Position numbers and translations under genes: made by a program
The notes under the pieces: generated by a model
Told to the model about the DNA's origin: nothing
Seen by the model: only the letters and a program-made list of their open reading frames with translations
Databases searched by the model: none
Assembly (NCBI RefSeq): GCF_041902845.1
Contig: NZ_CP159486.1
Span: forward strand, 3,224,001 to 3,288,000
From: Limibacterium fermenti
Lineage (GTDB): Bacteria; Bacteroidota; Bacteroidia; Bacteroidales; Dysgonomonadaceae
Direction: 5' to 3'
Length of the DNA stretch: 64,000 nt
In this document: positions 55,535 to 63,768 of the stretch, piece by piece
How positions within the stretch are numbered: position 1 is the stretch's first letter
How the letters are laid out: every line of letters starts with the position of its first letter

Positions 55535-56062
55535 CTACGAAAATGTTTCAGAATTTATATTTATTCCCATTAAAACTAAATTGAAAAAGTGATTATTGAT
55601 GCATATTTGATTAATCAATAATCCCTCTTTTTTGAATCCATTTAATTCATACAGGTGTATTGCTCTATAATTATTTTCGAAAACTTGGAGTGTTATTTTT
55701 TTTATATTATTATTATCTTTTACTCTAAGGAAAGCCGCCTCAAACATTGATTTACCAATCCCCTTATTTCTAAATTTCTTATCAATATTGATTGTTAAAT
55801 CAGCGACATGGGCTAATTTTTTTTCTTTGTATTGAAGAATATTAATATTTCCAATGATTTTGTTTTGATACTCTGCAATTAAACAGATATTATTTTTATT
55901 TTTTAATACTGACTCAATCCATTCTTTTTCTTCCTCTACAGTATATTTAAAATCATCTATAGAAGTTATAGAAAAAATTTCTTCATTAATTATACTCTGA
56001 GCAAAAGATAAGTAATTTTGAGCGTCATTAACAGTAAGATTCCTTAGTAATAAATTTTCCAT
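55535..56062 (-). CDS. GNAT-family N-acetyltransferase (cassette B)
   Basis: 175 residues from ATG 56062 (MENLLLRNLTVNDAQNYLSF). The acetyl-CoA binding loop is visible as KFRNKGIGKSMFEAA near residue 100, and VFENNYRAIHLYELNGFKKE near 130 is the typical C-terminal GNAT segment. It is 10 bases after a radical SAM gene. It may acetylate the modified peptide or confer resistance. Confidence 0.85.
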   Translation of the reverse strand: MENLLLRNLTVNDAQNYLSFAQSIINEEIFSITSIDDFKYTVEEEKEWIESVLKNKNNICLIAEYQNKIIGNINILQYKEKKLAHVADLTINIDKKFRNKGIGKSMFEAAFLRVKDNNNIKKITLQVFENNYRAIHLYELNGFKKEGLLINQICINNHFFNLVLMGININSETFS

Positions 56063-56072
56063 TATGATATTA

Positions 56073-56948
56073 TTAATTAGAAAACAATGACTCCAGTTTG
56101 ACAATTATAAATGGACATATCTGCTCGTAATTATTATGCTTAAAATCTTTTTTTATTACTGGACATTTATTTATTTCACACTTTTTTATTTTAAGCATAT
56201 CATCTACACCATCATCTTTCTCAACGATTAAAGGACAAGTATACCCTTTTCCATCATAATCAATTATAATCCTGTTTACGGCTCCTTTATCGTTATTTTG
56301 AGTTATGGGGTGACTTTTAGGTAAGAATCCAATCTCCGCTTCTACTGTATTGATAATTGGTTTTAGATAATAGGAAGCTAGGCGTAGTAAAGTAAACCAT
56401 TCAAGGGGTTTTATGATTTCTTTGAAAGGATCGGATGATGTCTCAAATAATAAACGTACTTTTTTTACCCACGGATATCTACTAGGGAGTTCTTTAATTA
56501 TACATAAGCTGGATTTTGTTAAGACATGATATAATTCAATATTAACCCCAAGATTATGTATGTAATTTATCTTATTATAAGTGCTGGTTGAGTTATCTTT
56601 CACACTTATTACCAGAGTAATATTGTTCCTTTTGAAAAAATCACACCAGTTATCATTGACAAGTGTAGCATTTGTACAAACATATATATATCTAGTTCGG
56701 TCTCTCATATCACATATTAATTCTTTTAAATGAGGATATATAAGAGGTTCTCCTCCAGTTAAAAATAATCTATCTATGAAATGAAATTCTTTTATCTTAG
56801 ATTTAAAAACATCAATGGATAAATCAAACTTACTAGTAAAATCATCACTCTTACTATCTTTTGAAAATTCCAAAGTACTATAATAACAAAAGGAACATTT
56901 CATGTTACACCTCCTTGTTAAATTAACACCAATATTAATTTCGCTCAT
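56073..56948 (-). CDS. Small radical SAM protein (cassette B)
   Basis: 291 residues from ATG 56948 (MSEINIGVNLTRRCNMKCSF). The radical SAM cysteines CNMKCSFC lie very near the N-terminus (Cys14, Cys18, Cys21), followed by LTGGEPLIYP. The C-terminus has scattered Cys (GYTCPLIV, KKCEINKCPV, QICPF) that could bind an auxiliary cluster. The 5' end overlaps the upstream radical SAM gene by 14 bases; a start 21 bases earlier is also possible. It probably acts on precursor B. Confidence 0.8.
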   Translation of the reverse strand: MSEINIGVNLTRRCNMKCSFCYYSTLEFSKDSKSDDFTSKFDLSIDVFKSKIKEFHFIDRLFLTGGEPLIYPHLKELICDMRDRTRYIYVCTNATLVNDNWCDFFKRNNITLVISVKDNSTSTYNKINYIHNLGVNIELYHVLTKSSLCIIKELPSRYPWVKKVRLLFETSSDPFKEIIKPLEWFTLLRLASYYLKPIINTVEAEIGFLPKSHPITQNNDKGAVNRIIIDYDGKGYTCPLIVEKDDGVDDMLKIKKCEINKCPVIKKDFKHNNYEQICPFIIVKLESLFSN

Positions 56949-58743
56949 AATTATCAAATTTATATTCATGAAGTATATTCTGATAAAGAATTGGATTAGT
57001 TATCGTTAATGCGACAAGAGTTCCATCAATGTCGATAACAAGTTTATTATCTTTAGCCCATTCAGCATATTTTGGAAACACCCTGCTCTCTGGCCCAATA
57101 AGTGCAACCGACACCTGGTCTCGATCAATTATTTGGATTTTTTTTGTTTTATCCAATCCTCTTGTGTCGACTAAAATAAATTCACCATCTTTCTCTAAAA
57201 TTACCAGTCTACTCCTTTTTTCTTTGCTTTGCCAAGATAAAATCCAATCTTTTACAAATTTACCAATACTTTCTATAAGGTCTGGATTTATTTGCTTTAC
57301 TGTTGGATATTCACCCTCAAAAAGCCATGCTAAAGACTCTATATCAACATTATGAGGATAAATATCATCATATACATCAAAATATTTTAAATTCTTTATA
57401 TTATATAATTCTGGCATTTCATGATATGGACTGAACCTTGCTATTTCAACAGGTCGGAAGTAAGAAGGTGGAGGCAGGTGTTTTATAAAAGGTAACACAT
57501 CTAGCGTTTTTTTCCAACCTATTTCATCTTCATTTGGAATATTATAAAGGAGATTCCACCCGTTATATATATTTAAGATTGATGAATATCTTAAACTATT
57601 GATATTATTAGCTACACTTACACCTTTGTTTATCAGAGCTAAATGAGATGAACATAAAGATTCAATTCCAATTTGAATTGAATTTACACCTGCTTTTTTG
57701 AGAAGACTCATCTGCTCAAAACTCACATCTGCTCTCTGTTCGTAAAAAATATTGATTCCTAATCCAGACAATTTAGGAATCAACGATTTAAAAAACTTTC
57801 TAGGCATCAATGTATCTACCATTCTAAAATTCCTTACCTGATATTCCTCATTATAAAAGACTATATCCTTATAAATTCTTTCTGCCGTTTTAGATTTATA
57901 AATATTATGACTTCCATTGACACCACAAAATTTACACTGATTTTTCCATCCCCACCAACACCCTCGACTTGATTCGATATTTATCCAGTGTTTGAGTTCT
58001 AATTTATTTTCTTTAATTTGAAAAAAATAATCATCATAAAGTGGAGTTGGAAGATCGTCAAGATTATTAATAGTTTTTGAATGAATTATTTTTTGTTGTG
58101 GCAAAAATCCTTTCGAATAATCATTTATAAAATTCTTGAAAGATATATCTGATTTTCCTGTAAAAATAAAGTCAATATTGTTAGATAATGATAAAATGCC
58201 ATTTGCCATTTTTCCATCACAATTGGATCCACCAACAACAATTATTTTTTTGGAATTCAACTCTTTAATCTTATCAATTAGAGCAATAGAGGCATTTGTT
58301 TGCTGATGTGAAATCGTGAATCCTATTAATTGAAATTCAGATGAAGCGAGAGTCGCAGCTGTTTCACAAACCCATTCATCTATACTCTTTTCCAAACAAT
58401 AGAAACTACTCCAATTTATTTCTGGATCAAATTCAGAACGTGGCGTTTTATAATCAATACCATTTGATGTGACTCTTCGACCCAAAAATGGCAAATCTGG
58501 ATATGCCGCTTTAACAAATAATCGTTCTTGTATAAGCTCGTATTGAGATAGCAAATCTTCAGAAATATATTTATATTGTTTTAATCCTATTTTATTAGCA
58601 AGTAATTGATCCGAATAAAAGACATAAACTTTACAATTTAAATCTTGAACCGATGCTTGTAATAGATGTGCACCTAAATTAGGCGTGTCAAGTATCGTCC
58701 ACGGTGGAACTACAATAACCACATTGATTGAATCTTTTTGCAC
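56935..58743 (-). CDS. RiPP maturation radical SAM C-methyltransferase-type enzyme
   Basis: 602 residues. The N-terminal part starts VVIVVPPWTILDTPNLGAHL and includes IIVVGGSNCDGKM, a cobalamin-binding-like domain. The radical SAM motif SRGCWWGWKNQCKFCG has a CX7CX2C spacing (Cys262, Cys270, Cys273), followed by GVNG, the hallmark of the 'RiPP maturation radical SAM protein 1' family. That family is associated with C-methylation of peptides. The precursor gene 58894-59055 lies 150 bases upstream. This gives strong support that cassette B is a peptide-modification system. Confidence 0.9.
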   Translation of the reverse strand: MQKDSINVVIVVPPWTILDTPNLGAHLLQASVQDLNCKVYVFYSDQLLANKIGLKQYKYISEDLLSQYELIQERLFVKAAYPDLPFLGRRVTSNGIDYKTPRSEFDPEINWSSFYCLEKSIDEWVCETAATLASSEFQLIGFTISHQQTNASIALIDKIKELNSKKIIVVGGSNCDGKMANGILSLSNNIDFIFTGKSDISFKNFINDYSKGFLPQQKIIHSKTINNLDDLPTPLYDDYFFQIKENKLELKHWINIESSRGCWWGWKNQCKFCGVNGSHNIYKSKTAERIYKDIVFYNEEYQVRNFRMVDTLMPRKFFKSLIPKLSGLGINIFYEQRADVSFEQMSLLKKAGVNSIQIGIESLCSSHLALINKGVSVANNINSLRYSSILNIYNGWNLLYNIPNEDEIGWKKTLDVLPFIKHLPPPSYFRPVEIARFSPYHEMPELYNIKNLKYFDVYDDIYPHNVDIESLAWLFEGEYPTVKQINPDLIESIGKFVKDWILSWQSKEKRSRLVILEKDGEFILVDTRGLDKTKKIQIIDRDQVSVALIGPESRVFPKYAEWAKDNKLVIDIDGTLVALTITNPILYQNILHEYKFDNYERN

Positions 58744-58893
58744 TTTGCTATGTTGCGATAAAGAATAAATTAAAAATAAGAGCTAACTCGAAAAATGAAT
58801 TATCAAATCTAACCTGCTTATTTATATGAAAGTCCAAAACTGATTATCATTTTTTAAGCTAGCTCCATAAGTTTCTATTATTTGATTATAATA

Positions 58894-59055
58894 TCAAATA
58901 ACGGGGACAGGCTCTGGATCTTCTGGCTCAATTCCTTTACCATTGACGTCAGTTCCGCCGCACAATTCCATCATTTCTTCGAATGATAATTCATTTTTTT
59001 CAAATTGATCAACCAAGATAGCTAAGTTGACATCTTTTTTTTTCAACTGATTCAT
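58894..59055 (-). CDS. Cassette B RiPP precursor peptide (double-Gly leader)
   Basis: 53 residues from ATG 59055. The leader begins MNQLKKKDVNLAILVDQFEK and ends MELCGG (Gly33-Gly34). The predicted core of 19 residues is TDVNGKGIEPEDPEPVPVI, acidic and Pro-rich, without Cys, Ser or aromatic residues. It is the first gene before the C-methyltransferase-type radical SAM gene on the same strand. The Pro/Val/Ile-rich tail offers unactivated carbons for methylation. The leader resembles nitrile-hydratase-like or other helical RiPP leaders only vaguely, so I do not assign a class. Confidence 0.75.
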   Translation of the reverse strand: MNQLKKKDVNLAILVDQFEKNELSFEEMMELCGGTDVNGKGIEPEDPEPVPVI

Positions 59056-59524
59056 AAATAAAATATTAGTACTTTAGCCTACTCTATTATATAAGCTTTT
59101 CGGCATCCGCTTTTAAATGTAAGTATAGTAGAGTTTATACAAAATAATTCATTAAAGAATTCTTCAATAAATCCTGCACTATACAAAAAGTAGTACAAGA
59201 TGAAATATTATAAAGTTTAAAAAAACTCCGAATCAACACACTCTCTTTAACGGGTTTCCCAGAGTTAAAATTTGAAGCCTTTGTACCTTTTTCGTGTAAT
59301 ATTGAAAAGAATATAATGTTCATAGACAAGCTATGGCTACGAATCTCTTTTAACCGTAAGAACAGTAAGAAACCTCCGATTAAAATTTATGTCCATATCA
59401 TATCCTCAGCAGGAAATTACTGTGCCAAGCTACTTGCTATTCTTTTCATTTTCGGCGACTTCCGGCAATATTCGTTTTTCCAATCTGATGGATAGTTGAA
59501 ATTACCGTGTTTTTATTATTTCTG
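59056..59524 (-). promoter_or_regulatory. Leader region of precursor B
   Basis: No gene is supported. GGAAATTACTGT (59412-59423) and GACTTCCGG (59457-59465) match blocks upstream of precursor A (48241 and 48289). An open frame at 59135-59329 has no features of a real protein. The region probably carries the promoter and a long 5' leader for cassette B. Confidence 0.5.
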
Positions 59525-60111
59525 CATTGCCTTTTCTTGTTCGTTTAGTGATACTTCGGGGTTAATGCTCTCATTTTAGTTGTTTCGCTTTCCGGGCAAG
59601 AGAGGCTTTTTTATTATTTTTAGGGTTTGAACCTAAAATGTTTTCTTATGATCTGTTCAATTCTCTTTTATTTGATTCTCTGGGTTTGATTTTTTTGTAT
59701 TGTTGATTTTGTGTTTTAAGCTAAATGTCAGTATATTTCTATTATCTCCATCTCATGTAAATAAGGTGCTTTTTAAATTTTATTTGTTTTTGCAAAATAA
59801 GTAAACATTTTTATACTTACCAAATACAAAGTAACTTATTTTATAAAAAGATTATTGTACAAGAAGGATAAAGTATAGGTAAAAAAAACAGACACATAAA
59901 TATATTGTGCCTGCCTTTTCTTTGTAGAGTTTTTATAGATTATAATATTGTTAATTATCAATCACATAATGATAATATGCCATCTTGTCTTTAATGCTTT
60001 TTTCCACCTCCACTCTATAGGTATTGGGAGTTAAAGTTGCGGAAGTAAATAATTTTCCAAAAAAGTTTCTAATGTAATACTGAATAATTGCATTGTAGGA
60101 GTAGAAGCTCA
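59525..60111. repeat. Right copy of direct repeat flanking cassette B
   Basis: Matches 50885-51330 (with about 140 extra bases at 59561-59702). It includes the terminator and the 3' end of the intact acyltransferase gene, so this is likely the ancestral copy. Confidence 0.9.
59881..59913 (-). terminator. Intrinsic terminator of the acyltransferase operon
   Basis: On the minus strand CAGGCACA pairs with TGTGTCTG (complement of 59889-59896) and is followed by a run of T's. It lies 37 bases after the acyltransferase stop. Confidence 0.8.
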
Positions 60112-61159
60112 AATACAATCTTTGGACTAAAGCTCCACACAAAGCTTTGGAGTAGTAACTCGTTTGCCCAAGCATTACCAGTTCTTTACCTCTCTTCTCG
60201 GCTTCTTCTATTACCCGAAACATGGAATTGATATGCAGTAGTTTCAGATTCTTTTCCGAATTTTCGTAATTCAACCCTAAATATATTGGAATCAGGGCAT
60301 TTTTTTCTTCCAAAATCAATCCCATAGAGTGCGTTATTCCCCGCTTATCTTTGGCAATTAACAAGTACGAGTTATCTTTAAATGACTCATTTATGTTTTT
60401 AAAGAAAGCTTCATTCATTATCTCGAACTGACTGGGCGATTTGAACAATGTAGCAAGGTAATACCGCTCAAACTCTTTTGTAAGACGAGAAAAATCGGTT
60501 ACTTTTTCCCAACAGTAGTTTTTCTCAAATTTACCTTTGAGATTCCGGTATCTGTATCGCTCCTTATGCCTTAATCCGCTCGGATAGGGGAGTACCTCCG
60601 GAAATAAAGGTACTATGTTTGTCGGGAGAGAGTCATAAAAATAATAATCATTTGATAATACCTGCTTTATTTCGGATAGTTGGCTTTCGGGTACTTCTTT
60701 TACAAAGACTAATTTTATTTTCAATTCTTTTGATTTCTTTTTTATTTGTTCTGATATTATCCGACAAACAGACAGATAAGTGGCATTGTCTAAATTCTTG
60801 ACTATTCCGATATGTTGTTCGCAGGTTGAAGCCAATGAGCCTACACCAAATATTTTTACCGATAAAAAATTAGGAAATCGTTTTTTTACGGTATCCGAAA
60901 CCTTTCTTACGGATGGTGAGGCAATTACATCTAATTTTAATCGATAAGTAAAGCAAGGGACAATAGCTAACGTTTCATTTTTCGAGCTAACAGTTAGAAA
61001 CATAAATTGAGCATACTCAATATCGGCATCGCATTGAGCCTTGAAAAAATCAAAACTTTTCAGGATATTTCCGGAAAAAATTCTATCCCAATCCATCCTG
61101 TTTATCTCATCAATCGAACTATGCCATTGAAAAGATAATGGTAAGTATTTGTCACTCAT
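59951..61159 (-). CDS. GNAT-fold acyltransferase-like protein
   Basis: 402 residues, soluble. The C-terminal half (for example KDKRGITHSMGLILEEKNAL and ELVMLGQTSYYSKALCGALV) has the look of GNAT/FemAB-type acyltransferases. The N-terminal half is less clear. Its start overlaps the stop of the alpha-oxoamine synthase gene (ATGA), so the two are translationally coupled and probably work in one pathway, for example N-acylation of the aminoketone product. Two truncated copies of its 3' end lie at 40756 and 51165. Confidence 0.65.
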   Translation of the reverse strand: MSDKYLPLSFQWHSSIDEINRMDWDRIFSGNILKSFDFFKAQCDADIEYAQFMFLTVSSKNETLAIVPCFTYRLKLDVIASPSVRKVSDTVKKRFPNFLSVKIFGVGSLASTCEQHIGIVKNLDNATYLSVCRIISEQIKKKSKELKIKLVFVKEVPESQLSEIKQVLSNDYYFYDSLPTNIVPLFPEVLPYPSGLRHKERYRYRNLKGKFEKNYCWEKVTDFSRLTKEFERYYLATLFKSPSQFEIMNEAFFKNINESFKDNSYLLIAKDKRGITHSMGLILEEKNALIPIYLGLNYENSEKNLKLLHINSMFRVIEEAEKRGKELVMLGQTSYYSKALCGALVQRLYLSFYSYNAIIQYYIRNFFGKLFTSATLTPNTYRVEVEKSIKDKMAYYHYVIDN

Positions 61160-62418
61160 GATTTTTTGATGGGATGTGTGGCATTTATTTCATTTAAAGA
61201 GCTTATGAGGTATTCCATATCTTCATTGGTATGGGTTGCCATCACGCTAATGCGTATTCTGGTAAGATTGGGCGGCACAACGGGCGGAAAAATATAATTT
61301 GCCATAATGCCCCTATCTAATAGCATTTTTGATATTTGAGTCAATAGATATTGGTCTTTTACAACAATAGGAATTATTGCAGTTTGAGAATCTAGCGTAT
61401 TGTACCCTTCCTGTTTTAGCCGTGTTCTTAGGTATGATGCATTTTGATTTAACCGTTCTACAATATCAGTGGTCTGCATAAATTCAAATACAGCTTTAGC
61501 CGATGCTAAAACACTTGGTGGCAATGCAGTTGAGTACATATTGCTGCGGGAGAAAATTCGCAAATAATCAATGACTTCTTGTTTCGCCGTGATGAATCCG
61601 CCCACAATTCCCACGGCTTTACTTAAAGTGCCGGTTAGGATAATATTATCTCTTTGTGCAATACCGTAGTACGACAAGCTACCCCTTCCTTTTTCTCCGA
61701 TAACACCTGTTGCGTGGGCGTCATCTATAAGTAGTAGAACATTATATTTATTTACCAATTCGATTATTCCCGGTAGATTTGCAATATCTCCATCCATACT
61801 GAACACGCCATCGGTAACTACCAATATTCCTCCTGGATATAATGGTGAGTTTTCACGTAATAGTTTTTCCAAATCAGCCAAATCATTATGTTTGTAACGC
61901 AGCATTTTGGCTCCGCACATAATGGTGCCATCCATTAAGCTGGCATGATTGAGTTTATCGTGAATAATTAAATTGTCAGGAGAAAGCAAACCGGCCAAAG
62001 CTCCTAAATTAGCAGCAAATCCCGATGAAAAGACAATGGCATCGTCAAATCCTTTGGTCTGAGCAATAGCTTGTTCTAATTGATTCTGCAAAATGTTTGT
62101 GCCACTTAATAGTGGTACGCCACCGGAACCAATACCATATTTCTTGGTTGCTTCAATAGCGGTATCTATGCATATCTGATTTGTAATTGCACCCAAATAG
62201 TTATTAGAAGCAAACATCAATGCCGTTTTTTCTTTCTTCTCAAAACGGTCGTAATAGGTTACTTCAGTATCGGATACCGATGTGAGCGGAGATTTTTTCA
62301 GGATATTAACTTTTTCACGCTCGTGAACAATTAGCTGTTCATGAAAATCACTGATTTTGCCTAAAATAGTTCCATCCTGGCTTTTTCTATTCGATTGAAT
62401 GTCTATTTTATAAACCAT
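61156..62418 (-). CDS. Alpha-oxoamine synthase (KAPA synthase-like, PLP-dependent)
   Basis: 420 residues with the full fold-type I layout: FASNNYLG (about 69-76), SSGFAANLGAL, the HDKLNHASLMDG segment, LLIDDAHATGVIGEKGRG and the PLP lysine K267 in TGTLSKAVG. These enzymes condense an amino acid with an acyl thioester (BioF, glycine C-acetyltransferase, serine palmitoyltransferase, and signal synthases such as CqsA). No other biotin genes are present, so a lipid, pigment or signal product is more likely than biotin. It is regulated, by context, by the TetR genes upstream. Confidence 0.85.
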   Translation of the reverse strand: MVYKIDIQSNRKSQDGTILGKISDFHEQLIVHEREKVNILKKSPLTSVSDTEVTYYDRFEKKEKTALMFASNNYLGAITNQICIDTAIEATKKYGIGSGGVPLLSGTNILQNQLEQAIAQTKGFDDAIVFSSGFAANLGALAGLLSPDNLIIHDKLNHASLMDGTIMCGAKMLRYKHNDLADLEKLLRENSPLYPGGILVVTDGVFSMDGDIANLPGIIELVNKYNVLLLIDDAHATGVIGEKGRGSLSYYGIAQRDNIILTGTLSKAVGIVGGFITAKQEVIDYLRIFSRSNMYSTALPPSVLASAKAVFEFMQTTDIVERLNQNASYLRTRLKQEGYNTLDSQTAIIPIVVKDQYLLTQISKMLLDRGIMANYIFPPVVPPNLTRIRISVMATHTNEDMEYLISSLNEINATHPIKKS

Positions 62419-62451
62419 ACATTACTTGTTTTTAGTTACTTAATGCATAGT

Positions 62452-62459
62452 CAAAAATA
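62452..62459 (-). promoter_or_regulatory. Candidate -7 box for the alpha-oxoamine synthase operon
   Basis: TATTTTTG on the minus strand matches TAnnTTTG and lies 34 bases upstream of the start at 62418, just after the tetR terminator. The -33 position is not well conserved, which could reflect regulator-dependent control. Confidence 0.5.
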
Positions 62460-62463
62460 CAGC

Positions 62464-62491
62464 AAAAAAAATAACTTTTCGTTATTTTTTT
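62464..62491 (-). terminator. Intrinsic terminator of the first tetR gene
   Basis: On the minus strand AAAAAATAAC pairs with GTTATTTTTT and continues as T's. It overlaps the tetR stop codon and separates tetR from the synthase operon. Confidence 0.75.
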
Positions 62492-63102
62492 AAAGAATCA
62501 TATAAAAAGACAAAGCTTTCTCTTAATTTACAGAGATCAATTCCATCTTTATTTGCAATGGATAAATAAGATAGACCACAATAGATATCCTCGAATAGCC
62601 GGGCTACAAGATCCACATCAATATTGTCATTTATTTCTCCTTTCACCATAGATTTTATTAATACCTTTCTCCATTGTGCTATTTGCAAATCAACCCATTT
62701 CTGACCTTTTTCTGCAAATTCGGGATAGTAAAAAAGTGCTTGATTAGTAATATTGATTAGAGCCATGTTAAGATTATCGACACCCAATTCTTTTGCTTTG
62801 TTTTTTTGTTCTTTCAATACATTAATATATAGTTCAATGTATTCTTCAAATGTCTCGCCTTCATATTTTTCTAATTTTAAAAACATTGATGTTTCTTCCA
62901 GAAGGAATTTATCACACATTTGCTCAAACAGAGCTTGTTTGCTTTTAAAATGATAGAAGATGCCTCCGCTTGTAATGTCGGTGGATTTTGCCATTTCTTC
63001 AAATACTACTTTGTCGTATGGTTTGGTTGCGTAAAAGAGAAACGCTACATCCAAAATCTTTTCTATGGATACTTCTTTACTATTTCTAACTCTTTTTGCC
63101 AT
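62482..63102 (-). CDS. TetR-family transcriptional regulator
   Basis: 206 residues from ATG 63102 (MAKRVRNSKEVSIEKILDVA). The N-terminal helix-turn-helix includes STDITSGGIFYHFKSKQALFE, the standard TetR recognition region. The C-terminal ligand-binding domain is helical. A good promoter (63119-63149) precedes it and a terminator follows. It probably controls the synthase/acyltransferase operon immediately downstream. Confidence 0.9.
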   Translation of the reverse strand: MAKRVRNSKEVSIEKILDVAFLFYATKPYDKVVFEEMAKSTDITSGGIFYHFKSKQALFEQMCDKFLLEETSMFLKLEKYEGETFEEYIELYINVLKEQKNKAKELGVDNLNMALINITNQALFYYPEFAEKGQKWVDLQIAQWRKVLIKSMVKGEINDNIDVDLVARLFEDIYCGLSYLSIANKDGIDLCKLRESFVFLYDSLKK

Positions 63103-63118
63103 CACAATATTTTTTGTG

Positions 63119-63149
63119 CAAAGTTATCATTAATTCAGTAACATTCAAA
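63119..63149 (-). promoter_or_regulatory. Bacteroidota-type promoter of tetR (62482-63102)
   Basis: On the minus strand TTTG (complement of 63146-63149) and TAACTTTG (complement of 63119-63126) are 19 bases apart, which matches the -33/-7 consensus. It overlaps the stop codon of the second tetR gene. Confidence 0.75.
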
Positions 63150-63768
63150 TATTAAACACATTTAATATACCCATATTTTTCAAGGCTTGAAAAATATTAT
63201 TGTATAAGGGCATTTCTGCGGTTTGGAATGGAAACGATTGAAACAACGCATCTAAACAGATAGCCGTACTATTAGTATCGTAAGTTAAAGGTATTTCTCC
63301 ATTTTTTTTACCGATTTCAATAGCATTATGCCATTCTTTAAAATAAGGGTCTGATAATGATTTATATTTGGTTTTAAAATTGGGGTATCTCATCACGGCT
63401 TGGGCAAACAAATGTTGCATTATTGTAAAAGGGTTATCCTCTATCCCGTTTTGATGAAACCAGTGGTTTGTCTCTATATGACGCCTAATCTTATGCTTAA
63501 GAAAATCATTGAAAGATTTAATTTCAACTGTGTGAATAGGATATCGAGGATTTAACCGCGAAAAAAAGTACTTGTCCATCATTTGACAGTATAAATCCGT
63601 TTTATTTTCAAAATAATAAAAAAATATCCCTTTCGTGTATTCTGTTAATGAAGTTAAATAATCAAATGTTACTTGTCCATATTCTTTTGATATAAACACC
63701 TTGAAAGATACTTCCAACAAGAATTGTTTTGTATCTTTGTTAGCAGGATTATCTAAGTTAGTAATCAT
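63145..63768 (-). CDS. TetR-family transcriptional regulator (second)
   Basis: 207 residues. The N-terminal domain contains LTEYTKGIFFYYFENKTDLY, the TetR DNA-binding helix-turn-helix, and DYLTSLT before it. The C-terminal half is helical and only distantly related to the neighbouring TetR. Two adjacent TetR genes with different ligand domains suggest two input signals for the synthase operon or other targets. Confidence 0.85.
   Translation of the reverse strand: MITNLDNPANKDTKQFLLEVSFKVFISKEYGQVTFDYLTSLTEYTKGIFFYYFENKTDLYCQMMDKYFFSRLNPRYPIHTVEIKSFNDFLKHKIRRHIETNHWFHQNGIEDNPFTIMQHLFAQAVMRYPNFKTKYKSLSDPYFKEWHNAIEIGKKNGEIPLTYDTNSTAICLDALFQSFPFQTAEMPLYNNIFQALKNMGILNVFNI

Noticed and set aside
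59135..59329. Open frame of 64 codons upstream of precursor B
   Set aside because: No double-Gly motif, no homology that I recognise and an irregular composition. Treated as non-coding leader.
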